NCBI GenBank assembly: GCA_012295275.1 | Contig: CM022678.1 | Span: forward strand, 14,779,759-14,843,758 | Reading direction: 5' to 3' | Length of the DNA stretch: 64,000 bases | DNA from: Chrysomallon squamiferum | Lineage: Eukaryota; Mollusca; Gastropoda; Neomphalida; Peltospiridae | Shown: positions 14,662 to 26,137 of the stretch, piece by piece | How the letters are laid out: each line of letters opens with the position of its first letter | How positions within the stretch are numbered: the stretch's first letter is position 1 | Notes under the pieces: generated by a model | Told to the model about the DNA's origin: nothing | Database searches by the model: none | What the model saw: only the letters and a program-made list of their open reading frames with translations | Translations under genes and position numbers: made by a program

Positions 14662-15266
14662 TTATTAGAAACAAAACAGAAATTAGAAGTGATGTTCACT
14701 GAGTACTGACATAAATAAATATTCTTTTTCTTACCATTTTATGTTCTTTGGAACTTGTTTTAAAAGACAGTTCAGAGATAATAACAGTAGTGTTCTAATT
14801 CTGACTATAACAGGTTAATATAAAAAATAAAGGATTTTTGAAAAACAAATAAATACAACGAACAATAAATTAACAACATTTACAACTTTCGCAGGCAACC
14901 TATTTTTGACGTTAACATATTTATTATATTACCATTTTCTTCCCTGTGATGTAAGTTGCATTAAAATGAAAAGAAAGAACTTTACCTAAGCAGCATATAT
15001 ACAAATAAAAATGCTTGGATTAAATAATTAAATGATTAGATGATTAGTAACCTCCAAAAAACTGAACAGTGACGGTGAAAAAGATACGTTTTCAGATTGG
15101 ATTTTGATTTTCGTTACTATTATGATTATTAATGCAATACATATTTTTGCGCTAGATACAAATAATACATACCACATGTAATAAGCTGTTAGAACAATAA
15201 CCAACTGCAAATATTACGTTTGTTAATCTAGTGAAAATATGATACGACAAACAGCAAAATACTCAC

Positions 15267-15335
15267 ATTAACGTTCCGGGACCTCCAAAAATTCCTTAAA
15301 CGGAAGTCGATTTTTTAGGGTATTGTGGGGAATTA
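15267..15335 (-). promoter_or_regulatory. Possible first non-coding exon and promoter of the gene at 231-8939
   Basis: On the minus strand a clean donor GTGAGTATTT follows position 15267. Just upstream lies an ACTTCCG (ETS-type) element at about 15300-15310 in a patch richer in CpG than its surroundings. This fits a 5'UTR exon spliced over a 6.3-kb intron to the coding exon at 8939. No transcript evidence is available, and the exon's 5' limit is a guess. Confidence 0.3.
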
Positions 15336-17161
15336 AAGAACTGCTACTCTATTTTGTACCTATATTATCATTGTGTAAAGATTCATCTCCCTTAATATAT
15401 AGCTATACACTACTGTTAAAACTTGCAAAACAAATTGACATTTCAAATAGTAATTATTAACAGTTATAAAACCGTAATTAAGTTTACATGTGTGTGTGTG
15501 TGTGTGTGTGTTTTTTTTGTTATTTGTGCACACATCTTTTCAAAACATTCTATTGTATATTTTATTACCAGACTTATAAGGTGTATCTTTTTGTGTGTAC
15601 GTCTTTCATCATTCATATATCGTATTTAAAATTGTAATACAGATGTAAACAAAAAGTTTTTTTTTTTTTTTTTTTTTTTTAAAACATCATCTTTGTATAT
15701 GTATGTATCGTTTTGTATATGTATGTTGTTTTCAAAAGTTTTTATTGTCAACTATGTTATGAATTTATAATTCTAATAATAATTTATTAAGATAATAAAA
15801 CTTGTATCACGTAATCATTTATTTTTGAAAGTCTTAATTGTGCTTTCCACTCTATGAAGAGCATATTCAGAAAAATCTAATTTTAATGTAAAGGACACTA
15901 AAATTTTAGAATCTGTCATCGAAAACAATGAAAAAACCAAAACTTAAAATTTAATTTTTAAATTTTTCCAATTTATTAAATTAGTGTTAAGGGAATTCTT
16001 CCAGAATTTTGAAAACGAAATTAAAATGCAACTGTATTTTAGTAACAATCACTTTGAAAAACCTAATTTCATGTCTTAAAACATGTAACAAGAAAGTCAC
16101 ATCGACACCTCCCCAATCTAATTGTGCTAATGATTAAGATACTCATGAGGAAGATACTCAACGTGACTGGAAAACAACGCTTATGGCAAATACTGAAACT
16201 GCGTCCGTATCCAAACATATGTAACCATAAAATCAGCTAAAAAAATACCAGTCAGAATTAATAAGAAGAGCTCGGTAGCGCCCCCTTTTATTGACCCACA
16301 GAGCATTTGCCACACTTGCCATTAGATAAAACCACTGTTTAGATATTATTATTTTCACGATAAAGTTTATTTCCGAGGTATTACGTGTTGTTTTATGCAT
16401 TCTTACCCCAACATTTTTTTTTTATATGTAAGCCAAAATGAAACCACCAAGCAAATTAGTAATCAAAAATGTTCTGTTATTGTTACAAATTTCATTTTGT
16501 ATGTTTATATATTTCTCAAAAATATCTTTTGAAATGATTACTGTATTTAATTTCTAAAGAAAAATATTACTAAAGACCATGGTCTTAACTACACTGAGAC
16601 AAATGCCCCATATCGAAACTGACAATTTTTATTTCATTTAAAAAATATAAAATATAAATGGCTAGAATCGCGAATTTCAGCCCCCAGATTTGTTTCCTCC
16701 GCTCCACTCGGCGACTGAATGTTTTTGCCTTATTTCAAAAAATCAAGTTACTGCTACTGACATTATTCCACTAAATTTACTAAAAATGTGCTTTCTGCAC
16801 TGAAATATATAGAGCGGTATTTGTGTGTGTGCATTTATTAAATACTACTACTACTAATAATAACTGAATAAAATTAATATATGTGTGTGAATGTGTGTGT
16901 ATATAATATATATATGAATATATATATATATATATAGTTATGTATATACACACACACACATAGATATAGATAAAGAAATATATATTATATATATATTTAT
17001 ATATGTACACCAACAGAAATGAAGAAACAATTAATGTTACTATTAATATTATGTGTTGTGCTAATACAAAAGTTCGAGGACACGTGAATAGGTCCAGCTA
17101 AACGCTATATCACGTATTTGAGATTTTCGAAATTTAAAAAAAATATATAAAAAAAATAAGA

Positions 17162-17218
<57 letters not shown>

Positions 17219-18024
17219 TAAAAATATAATAATAATAATAAAAATAAAAATAAATAATAATTAAAAAAACACATAAAAAAACAACATAAAATGACTCAAA
17301 TTGTCGAGGACCTGATTATTAGTTCTTAATGTTATGGGATCAAACTGTGAAAAGGAATCGACAAAAGAAATTTCCAAACCGACAGCTGAGGTGCCATGAC
17401 CGGCTCTGGATCATTGGAGCATGTCGGCATTGGGCGTATTATTTAAAATAAATCACTTTCGTTTGCTTTCCTTCATCATTTCTTTCTTTCTTTATTTGTT
17501 TCTTTACTAATTTACTTATTTATTCCTTGTTTTGTTGTTCTCTCGTATACATACTTCTCTTTGAATATTTAATATCTTGTATGTCTTGTAATAGTCTTAA
17601 TCGCAGTTACTGTCATACAGTCTTTAATGTATGTTTTGACTAAAAATTAAAAATGAATCGTGAAACTGAATTATACAAACAATTAATATATTACCGAAGT
17701 TTTTGAACTGATTAGATTGTTGTATTATCATATAAAAATTAAAAGACAGACATCGATAAGATACATATACACAAAGGAGGTACAGATAGATTTATATCAC
17801 AGTCGTTATAACTTAGGTATTGTTGTTTTATTTTATTTATTTGTAATACCACTGAAACGAACGTTTAGTGCTAACAACTGCATTGTGGTATAGAATTAGT
17901 TCGTTGTTACCTTTTGACTGCACACACCGTCATTCAGGTAAAAGTGCAATTAACGAGTACCGGGACGTAGATAGATCCTAATTAGTACACATGCAACATT
18001 CCCGCAACGTAGAATTCATTTTAG
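15336..18024. other. Intergenic stretch with microsatellites
   Basis: No gene seen. Contains (TG)n at about 15488-15510, poly-T at 15657-15680, interleaved TA/CA tracts at 16880-17005 and (AAT)n at about 17163-17215. Hydrophobic or cysteine-rich open frames here are repeat translations. Confidence 0.55.
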
Positions 18025-18054
18025 GACCATTTATACAAGTTTATCTACGTCCCG
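17961..18054. repeat. 13-bp perfect inverted repeat
   Basis: CGGGACGTAGATA at 17961-17973 is exactly complemented by TATCTACGTCCCG at 18042-18054. The pair could form a stem with a 68-nt loop. It lies just upstream of a possible start exon. Confidence 0.7.
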
Positions 18055-18187
18055 CTCCAGAACGTAACAATAAATAAATAAATAAATAAATAAATAATGT
18101 TTACCATGGATTTACTCCCACCAAGATACGAAATGAGTTGTGAGTGTTCCAGTGACTGTACAGTGGAGACTTGGAATAATTTAAGAG
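18025..18187 (+). CDS. Possible start exon (weak)
   Basis: A candidate acceptor (CATTTTAG) lies at about 18024. An (AAAT)n run leads to an ATG at 18097, and a strong donor (GAG/GTAAGAT) follows 18187. The 30-codon reading frame includes MSCECSSDCTVETWNNL and ends in phase 1. An upstream donor (CATTCAG/GTAAAAG) near 17938 could belong to a 5'UTR exon. No following exon of matching phase and convincing content was found: the next acceptor region (18640-18672) leads into sequence antisense to the 18.7-19.0 kb cassette. No family is recognised. Confidence 0.25.
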
Positions 18188-18687
18188 GTAAGATTTTAAA
18201 TGGGAAATGGGAAACTTTCTGATTTTCTTTTCAAGATTTGATCCGGATTTACGGAAATCAGGTAAACCGAGCTCCGTCATTTACAGAGTGAACAGTAATA
18301 AAAATTAAAAATTAGAAACTACATGCTATTGTAATAATATAGACTTTAAAAACAAAATCTGTTAAACTTATCTATAAAAATAAGAATAACAACAAAACTT
18401 TTTAATTTAGAAAATTATTATTTAAACTTCACAAATGTAAAAATATTTTTGAAATATAGCATTATATGTATGTATATATTCTCCAATTGTTCTTTATCTG
18501 AAGTATTGTTAGTATTTATTATACAAATGTAACATTCAAAGGAAAAGCTTCACTGATTTCCTTTCCCCACCACTAATCACAATGTAAATGATTTACACGG
18601 TTTACATGATTATGATGTTTCGTAAATATCCTCGTTTTTTTTCACAGTTTTCATTGTCTTTGTTTTCATCAGTTGTTTTGGTCAGTT

Positions 18688-19315
18688 CGTGGTTTGAGCT
18701 GCTTTTCGCTTCATGTCAGCCTTCACGTGATGCTTCTTCCACGACCACTACTCAGTGGAAGCTGTCGTAGCCCACGGACGTCTGTGTCCACCCTTGGACG
18801 TAACCCACCCGGAGAACCAAAGAAATCCATGTCTACAAGAACAAAGAAAATGTTCACTTAATTATTCCTAGTTGCTGGAATAGCTACGTCTAATATAAGT
18901 GAAGAGAATGTTTGTGAACTGTAGACAGTCTGTCAACGAGTTTACTTCCACACCTATGTAGCCATGGCTTCCACGAACGTCTTGTCGCTGACGGGGTCGA
19001 CGTCCAAGGCTCTTCCTGGCGTATTCTGAAATTCCAAAAACTGTATTCAAATAGTTTAACCATATTTTCAGTCTACAGTTTGGTACCTGGAACATTAAAA
19101 AAAAATAACTGTGATATTCTTTTTCTTTTTCTCGAATAAAACCATTCGAAACACTTGTCTACTGGAAGTTACTGGCAGATCCTTTTTGTAATGTAAAGAT
19201 TTGTAAGAAAGTATACTTTTGCGAGAGTATTTACTAAAATAATTAATAAAAATAATGGTCGTGGAAGAAGCATCACGTGAAGGCTGACATGAAGCGAAAA
19301 GCAGCTCAAACCACG
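18688..19315. repeat. Perfect 60-bp inverted repeat around a 508-bp centre
   Basis: 18688-18747 and 19256-19315 are exact reverse complements over 60 bp; pairing stops with a mismatch at each end. The arm begins CGTGGTTTGAGCTGCTTTTC. The left arm is the tail of the cassette shared with 58.3-58.75 kb, so the right arm is probably a recent copied and inverted piece. Confidence 0.9.
18690..19025 (-). pseudogene. Inverted, diverged copy of the terminal-exon cassette of 58.3 kb
   Basis: On the minus strand an acceptor (GGAATTTCAG) precedes 19025. The exon 19025-18954 reads LDVDPVSDKTFVEAMAT and then TAG. The copy at 58.3 kb reads MDVDPVDDRDIEP repeated and ends MDT then TAA. Homology continues downstream: GTTGACAGACT and TATATTAGA(C/G) blocks, then a second acceptor (TTCTTGTAG at about 18833) followed by TTTCTTTGGTTCTCCGG, matched at 58.6 kb. 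Shared splice signals and frame suggest a once-coding terminal exon. No matching upstream exons were found on this strand, and a one-base length difference disrupts the second block, so I call it a decayed copy. Confidence 0.55.
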
Positions 19316-20649
19316 TATTGCATCAACACAACTATTGTTGATTATCTATTCTAATGAAAATATAACCTCACTGTGATGAAGAAACTATAACTAAAATATG
19401 TTAATGGCATAAAAATAAATTTACTCAAATGTGAATCTCATTACTTGCAAATGTAATTAAGAATAATAAGTTAAAAGTAAGCCAAGCAGAATTACAAGGA
19501 AACGTGACCGCCCAAAAGCACTATATCTAACAATCTCTAAACTAAGGACTGACGACGTCACATAAAAGCGAGGTAAAACCGAAGTTAGCCGCCGTCATTT
19601 GCTGTTTCTCCTCGGAAAATCAGAACTGTTTGTCTTTTCTTTTAATTATACCGTTATAATAATTTATGTTATTATGTATTTTAAGTTATCTTGTCTTAGA
19701 AATAGATCTTGTTACGTGCGCGAAAATAAAACGAACACTTTTGTTAGCTAGGTGTTGTATTATTGTTATAAAGTAATACATAATTAAATATAAATGTCCT
19801 TTCTTTTGTTCATACATTCATAACGAATTATTTTCATAAACATAACATCGAGTATGATTTTTTGGGTAAATTGTAATTTGTAAGCACAAATTATTTTATC
19901 ATTTATTATTTATATAGAGAGGTGAATTTGAGAAAAACGACGCCTGTGCAAATTGTTCCTGTCCAAACATCTTTTTGTAGCTTTACGAAAAAACAAACAA
20001 AAAACCCCAATAAAATTTTAAAAAATTAAAAAAAAAAAAAAAAAAACGGTCAGATGGCACGCGCCACACTTTGCATTTCACCAATCATAAATTAGGTACA
20101 TATATTTTATTCGTTAATAAAAACAGGTAAACGGGGTGGGGGAGAAAAGAAAAGTACAATATTTATAATATAAGAATAATAAAAACCATTGAGAAATTCA
20201 GGCATATATTTTATTCAAATATTTTCTGTTTCACCGTAAAATAATAATACACACAACATATGTAATGTAACAATTAACAATAACTGCATGTAAGTTATAA
20301 GCACAATGTATTTACTGATAACAGGTACCTAGTACAATACAAATGATTAAATTCATATAACTTAAACTTTTTTTGTATAAGAATTTCAACCTATCAGCCT
20401 GTCAAACACTTTTATATTGAAACTTTTAAAATCGTATGGAAAGAAGAATTGCATTTGGTTTTAACGAAGGATTTTGAGTAACAAACCCACCAACAAAATC
20501 CCTGGCAACTTCGCCACAGCAGAACTACATGTCTCTCAGATACTAAGGAGGAGTCTATCTATCCGGCAACCACTGTTTGTAGCCTAAGTCCATGGGCTGG
20601 ACTCGGCAGTGTAGGGAGACAAGTGCACCGAGAGCAATCGACGAATACA

Positions 20650-20738
<89 letters not shown>

Positions 20739-21862
20739 AAGAAGAAGAGGAGGAGGAGGAGGAGGAAGAGGAGGGGGAGGAGGAGGGGGGAGGAGGTAGA
20801 ATGAAAATACTACATTATTAATTCAGTGAGTCTGTAGATGTTTTATTAATATAATAATTTAATATTACATAATAAATATACTGAAACTCGCACAAATGTG
20901 TTTTCAAGCTGAAGATACAAGTGACCTTGACATTGTCAAATTAAAACTGCATTAACAAGACAAGTGACAGATTATAAGATGAGTTTACCGCATTTTGTTT
21001 CTGTATATTAGTTCTTATAAAACTATAGTATAACTCTGTTATTGCACTTACAAAATCTACACAGAGGACTAAAATAGACATTTTAATGTTGTTTCTATTA
21101 TCTTTCACAAAACGAATACAAATACATCTTCTGTTTTATTATTATTTAGTCGTTTGGTTGTTTGTTTATTTTTATCCACAGAACATAATCAATATTTTTC
21201 TATTATTATTGACCGTTTCCTCAAATCTGAAATAAAGATTCGGATGTTATTTTATATTAACGATAATAGCTGCTTAATCATGCATTTCTGATACGAATAT
21301 TATCATTTGCAAAATGTGACCTCTGTTTATTTATACTGAAGGGGTTATTATTATCTTCTTGAGGTAGAAATATAAGTATATATCTGTATATATGTGATTA
21401 TATGATTGTTAATAATAATTAAAACACTTATTTATTCTTCTTTATCTTCTTCTTCTTATTATTATTAAACATCATCATCGTCGTCGTAAAACATTTTTTT
21501 ATATATATATTTAAAAAACAAAAGTTTCTTTGTTGAGTTATTAGGTTTGTGTAAGAAAAATGAAAACAAATTTAATATCACCAGTATCCCAATTAGATCT
21601 TCATACTTTTCTATTTAACATTATACTATTGCAAAAATAATTAAAAACAATTATTAAAAAAGGAAAAGAACAGCTTTTTCTACAGAGATTAAATTATAAT
21701 AATAATAATAAAAAATAAGAGATGAGTACTGAATCTTGGAAACTGAAAGCATAAATGAATTTAAGTACTGCATCTCTCTTCGCTTGCTAAACTGAATAAT
21801 AATCAAAGTCCTCTTTCTTTATTCTTTTTCCCATAGTGTATAAATCTTCTGTATCTCAAACA
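19316..21862. other. Intergenic stretch, possible promoter near 19.55 kb, compound microsatellite
   Basis: A GC-richer patch at 19545-19625 contains GACGACGTCAC, CATAAAAG and GCCGCCGTCATTT and may be a promoter of unknown direction. 20520-20650 looks like the end of a dispersed repeat (ATGGGCTGGACTCGGCAG) running into (AAT)n, (AAG)n and (GAG)n at 20651-20797. No gene is seen. Confidence 0.45.
20651..20797. repeat. Compound microsatellite (AAT)n-(AAG)n-(GGA)n
   Basis: Pure trinucleotide blocks succeed one another with single-base transitions, directly after the GC-rich end of a dispersed repeat. Replication slippage on a repeat tail is the simplest explanation. The asparagine/lysine/arginine frame through it is not a gene. 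Confidence 0.85.
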
Positions 21863-22025
21863 TTTATTTTCTTTCTCTTTCCTTTCCGTTTAATGTATAA
21901 TGGAAAAAAATGTCTATGCATACGTATACAGAAAATTCTGTATTTAATCATCACTAGCACTGCACTGATAAAAAATGTCTGAACTCATCCTACGAATAAC
22001 ACTTTCCGTAATGTCACAAATTAAA

Positions 22026-22972
22026 TTAATGTTTTCCATTTTTGTGTGATTTTTGTGCCATTTCAATTTTTTTTCTTTGAACGTCAGGATAATTAAAAAT
22101 TCTAACAATTGCTCTCAAATGATCGTCAGAATCTTTTCCGCCAGTTACATAATGAAAGAAGGAATCTTTGAGAAATCTGAGAATTGTGTCTGCTTCTGTT
22201 TCCGGTTTGTTTGCGTCTGTGTATATTTCCTCTCGTTTCAGTGACTGCCATCGCGCCAGTTCCGACTGCGTTCTGCTCAGTTTCCGTACAACTTCTCGAA
22301 CCGACACTCGCGGGTTCTTTGACGACGTGGCCAGCATTTCTAACTGAATATAACAATAATTTGCAAAATTAAAACATAATGTATATATATATTTTATTAT
22401 TATTATTATTTTTTTAAATTTACTTTTCATAATTTGATGATGAAAATGATGATGATAATGATAAAGATGAAAATGTCGATGATTATAATAATGAAGAAGA
22501 AGAAAAAGACCAACAACAACAACAGAAACATAGTCAGGTAGAGTAGATTTTCGGGGGTTATCTCCACTTGAGCCCAGTCTATTCAGTGAAACTTTACTGA
22601 CACAGATTTGCCAACTCTGGCAGGTTTCTTTGATGTAAACTTTCTTACATTTTAATTTATTGATTTACAGTTTATAAACAGCCGAACTGTGAATGTACTA
22701 ATTTAAATTTATTATGAATTTTTTCACGGGGTCTTTGGAGGTGTGTGGTGTGATTTACGGATAGTAGCTGTGCAAGTTACTGTAACAGACTGTAGAGAAA
22801 CAATGTTATTGAAACTAATATTCACCTCTTCATCGCGTTCAAACCTAGCAGATTCTTGCCCTTTCTTATACATTTCAAAATACATCTGCTGATGTTTCAC
22901 TTGTTGCTGGGCATTTGTTTCCTAAAATCATAAATTAGTAAACAGTATATATGGCACAGATACAGATAGTCA

Positions 22973-23033
<61 letters not shown>

Positions 23034-23194
23034 CAGTACAGTTATTGCTTATAAATATGTATTTATATAATTTAAATTAAAATTTACATTCAGTGTAATT
23101 AAAAACAGTTAGTAGGCTTTATTCCAAATGATAAATTCAAATTTTAATCACATTTTAAAATGTAAGGCATAAGTTTTTGATAACTTTATTTATT

Positions 23195-23229
<35 letters not shown>

Positions 23230-24256
23230 GATTATTATTATTTCTAAATATTTACAAGATGTTTAATATGTACTCCGTGTGTTTAGAATGATGCACATTA
23301 AAATGGAATTATTTTTCAACTCGCCGTTCTTCGGCAAATCAGTTTTTCAGTGGAAATTTATCCGATTATTTATAAACGTGCATGAATTAATGAAAAAAAT
23401 ACATCAGAAATTTTACCCGTAATTCTTCGAGTGCTTTTTGCAACATGTCAATAGTCTTCACTGATTCTTCACAGGAATTTGTTAGTTCATTGCATTTGTC
23501 TTGAGTAATTCGTAGATTTTCTTCCAGCCGTTTTATTTCAGCGTTTTTAATTTCTAACGTGAGATGTCGTTCTTGACCCAGAGCCGACTTCAGCTGCTCT
23601 ATTTCTGTTTCTTTCTCACTGTTCTGAATCGTAAGTTCCTTCAACTTTTTCTTGAGATTCTTGATAAGCTGGTCCTTGCGCTGGGTTGGGGTGAGGTACT
23701 CCTCACTCTCGTCTACGTTGTGGTCGTGGTCGGAGTGATGTTTTTCAAAACGCATACGACTCGTAATGGTCTCTTTAGCAACCTGGGGCAGATTGCTCCA
23801 CAGTTCAGACACGCTTTGACTTCTGGGAATGTACTCGGATTTGTAACGTGTTTCTGGAAATGACTTGAGTTGGAGATTTTTGTTTTGTTCATCACAAGTC
23901 ACAGAGCAGTTGCTGTTGGAGTCGTTCAAAGAGCTTTGTTTCTTTACAGGCAAACGTGATCGACGTCGTCGTCGGTGAGTATCTGTTCCGTTTACGTTAA
24001 TTCCCGTTAACTCGTCCGTTTCAAGACTGTCTGTGTAACTCGAGTTTGAGCGACTGCGAGTCTCACTCTGTGGCAGACAGTTTACCGCAGAACTAGTCAG
24101 TTCGCATGCACTGGAAGGTCCCGGTTCGTTCATCGTCGTAGAATAGTATTTCTCTAATTTCCCCTGTGTGGCGTTCTCCCCATTTTCACGTTCGTTTTCG
24201 TTTGTTTCAGAAGCAGCGGCCGAGCCATGAAACAAGAAGCTGTTTAAATTGATCAT
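22026..24256 (-). CDS. Coiled-coil protein with GRIP/GRAB-like C-terminus (golgin-like)
   Basis: Three coding exons join in phase 0: 24256-23417 (280 codons), 22921-22826 (32 codons) and 22343-22026 (105 codons plus TAA), giving 417 residues. Residues about 1-180 are polar and disordered, with a basic RRRRRSRLPVKK stretch and a RSQSVSELW segment. A long coiled coil starts near residue 185 (EYLTPTQRKDQLIKNLKKKL) and runs to about 310. The last 60 residues (ILRFLKDSFFHYVTGG, then HLRAIVRIFNYPDVQRKKI) resemble the GRIP/GRAB helices that bind Arl/Arf GTPases on Golgi membranes. The YLTP-Q-K block also recalls syntaphilin/syntabulin. A quick-to-court-type protein is possible, but I cannot settle the orthologue. 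AATAAA (minus) lies at 21868-21863. Confidence 0.85.
22975..23032. repeat. (CA)n microsatellite
   Basis: Nearly pure CA dinucleotide, about 29 units, in the intron between the first two coding exons of the golgin-like gene. Confidence 0.95.
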
Positions 24257-24308
24257 GAGCTGGCTGTAGCATTACTGTCGTCTTGGTAACGCGCTGTTCA
24301 TTGTTCAT
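24207..24308 (-). promoter_or_regulatory. Upstream ORF overlapping the golgin-like start
   Basis: A non-coding upstream exon joins at an acceptor (TTATTACAG) before 24308, and the first triplet of this exon is an ATG. Its 33-codon frame overlaps the main start (24256) in another frame and ends at 24207. It would be expected to lower translation from the main ATG unless start selection is leaky. Confidence 0.45.
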
Positions 24309-24589
24309 CTGTAATAAAATAACAGTTATGTAACAGTTTATGTAAAATACGCGTAATTGCAATACACATTATAGAACACAGCCTACAAATATCACAACAG
24401 GCCTAACTAAAAAGGGATAATGATAATAAAATATATCAAATACACACACAGAATTAGCGTAATTATATATCACTGCAACTGAAAGTTAAACGTTCTATTT
24501 AGAAACAGCATACATTTAAATTGATTTGCAGTGTAGATAGAAATTTTAAATATACTTCGAGAACAAAGTTGTATTATTTAGCTAGTAAA

Positions 24590-24790
24590 CATCTCGCGTT
24601 TTGCCAATCAATAACAAACAATAGACCTTTATTCTCTAACCAATAACATTCGTCCCATCTGTGCACTCACTGCATTTCTGTATGTAGTTGTCATTATTTC
24701 CGTCTAGATGGTCATTATTTCTAAATTAAAGACATGTGCTGCATTGTTTAGTGACGTGGGTGCAGCCAGGGGTTCAAGAAGTCATCACAT
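24590..24790 (-). promoter_or_regulatory. Possible promoter/first exon of the golgin-like gene
   Basis: Two CCAAT motifs (GCCAATCAA near 24603 and AACCAATAA near 24638) and a minus-strand donor-like GTGAGTGCA near 24672 lie 0.3-0.5 kb upstream of the acceptor at 24309. The transcription start is not visible. Confidence 0.3.
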
Positions 24791-26137
24791 TTTAAATATA
24801 AAATTAACTGATGTTGATTTCTGGTTAGGCTGAACATAGATTATTTCTTTATACGTTTTCAAAGTACTCTAGAACAGTTATAAATAGCTCTCTCTCTCTA
24901 AATATATATTATATATATACACATACACACACTCACATTTAGACCGAAATATATGGAAACACACTGATATGTGTGTGTATCCGGAGTAATAATAGTACTA
25001 ATTATTATTATTATTATTTAGTTATGCGTTAAGGTGTATGTGTTCGTTATTATATGCTTTTTTTATGTGTATTTTTGCCTGTTTGTGAGTCTTATATGCT
25101 TAACATTTTTATTAGAGTAATCGTCTCTAAAAGTCATTTTATATGAAACAAAACTGGTAAAATAATCTAGATTTGTTATAGATTAGTTTACCAATTTTGT
25201 TTCATATAAAGTGATTTTTTAGAGACGGTTTTAAAGATATATATATATATATATATATATGGATCAGATTAATTATTACAAATTGTTCTTTTTTTCAACA
25301 CAGTGAATATAAAATTATTATTTACAGTAATGCATGGTCAAGCATGAAGAAATCCATTATATAATATTATATATAAATAGTGTCACTTCTAATCTATTTA
25401 AACATCATAATGTACAAGCTAATAAAATAAAGTATTTAATATAAGTTTTAAAATGAACGTATACTATGCAACCTATAAAAATAACATACACAAGTGATTA
25501 AAAAGAAGGTTTCCAATACAAGCTATAAAAACAACAACGTATACAACCTATTAAAAAGAAGGTACACAAAAAAGCTATTAAGAAGAACGTATGCAAGTTA
25601 TTAAAATGAACGTATTAAGTCGGATTCTGATTTGCTTAAATTCAGCTTTTTTTCTTCATTTTAAACTTTTACTAATAACTTTTTTCCAGGTAAAACAATT
25701 CTGATTTTGCCACAAATGATGGTGATATCTTTTTCAGGCCAGTAAGTATAAAGTCTAAATTTGACAATTCAGTGGCAGTAGAAAATAAAACAAAATAAAA
25801 AAGCAGGCGTCTTTAAATGTAAATGTAGTATTTAATAAATCTGTTTTATTTTGAAGTGGTTCTTTTCGTGATCGATTTTAGTGAATCGGGAGATGTATAA
25901 TAATAACAAAAACAACAACAACGACGACGACAACAATAACATTTAGAATAATAAAAATAATAAATAGGATTATGGTAACAGTAATAATGATAGTGACTAT
26001 AACAACAACATCAGCAACACCAACACCAACAGCTCCACCTACACCTACACCAACACCAACACCGACACCGACACTAATAATAATAACAACAACTACAATA
26101 ATATTAATTGTACTGTTAAAACTATTTCTATATAGGC
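24791..26137. other. Intergenic stretch with palindrome and simple repeats
   Basis: Contains the palindrome at 25122-25228, (TA)n at 25238-25260 and an ACC-rich run (26000-26075). No gene is seen; the proline/threonine frame at 25972-26157 is repeat translation. Confidence 0.5.
25122..25228. repeat. Long near-perfect palindrome (foldback/MITE-like)
   Basis: CGTCTCTAAAAGTCATTTTA at 25122 continues through GAAACAAAACTGGTAAAATAA and is matched in reverse complement by the right arm ending AGAGACGG at about 25228. The arms are about 48 bp with a few mismatches and a loop of about 10 nt. No terminal duplication was established. Confidence 0.8.

Larger units (their letters stand above)
8940..15266. 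other. Large 5' intron or upstream region with repeats
   Basis: 6.3 kb between the first coding exon and the possible 5'UTR exon. It contains the palindrome at 10444-10547, the 47-bp minisatellite at 10550-11110, a (CA)n run at about 12546-12567, a (TA)n run at about 12916-12936 and a direct repeat at 14530-14661. No coding exon is supported. Confidence 0.5.

Noticed and set aside
14064-14702. Two long back-to-back open frames
   Set aside because: Composition like the surrounding AT-rich intron, no family resemblance and no splice signals.
20592-20804. Asn-Lys-Arg-rich frame
   Set aside because: Read-through of the compound AAT/AAG/GGA microsatellite.
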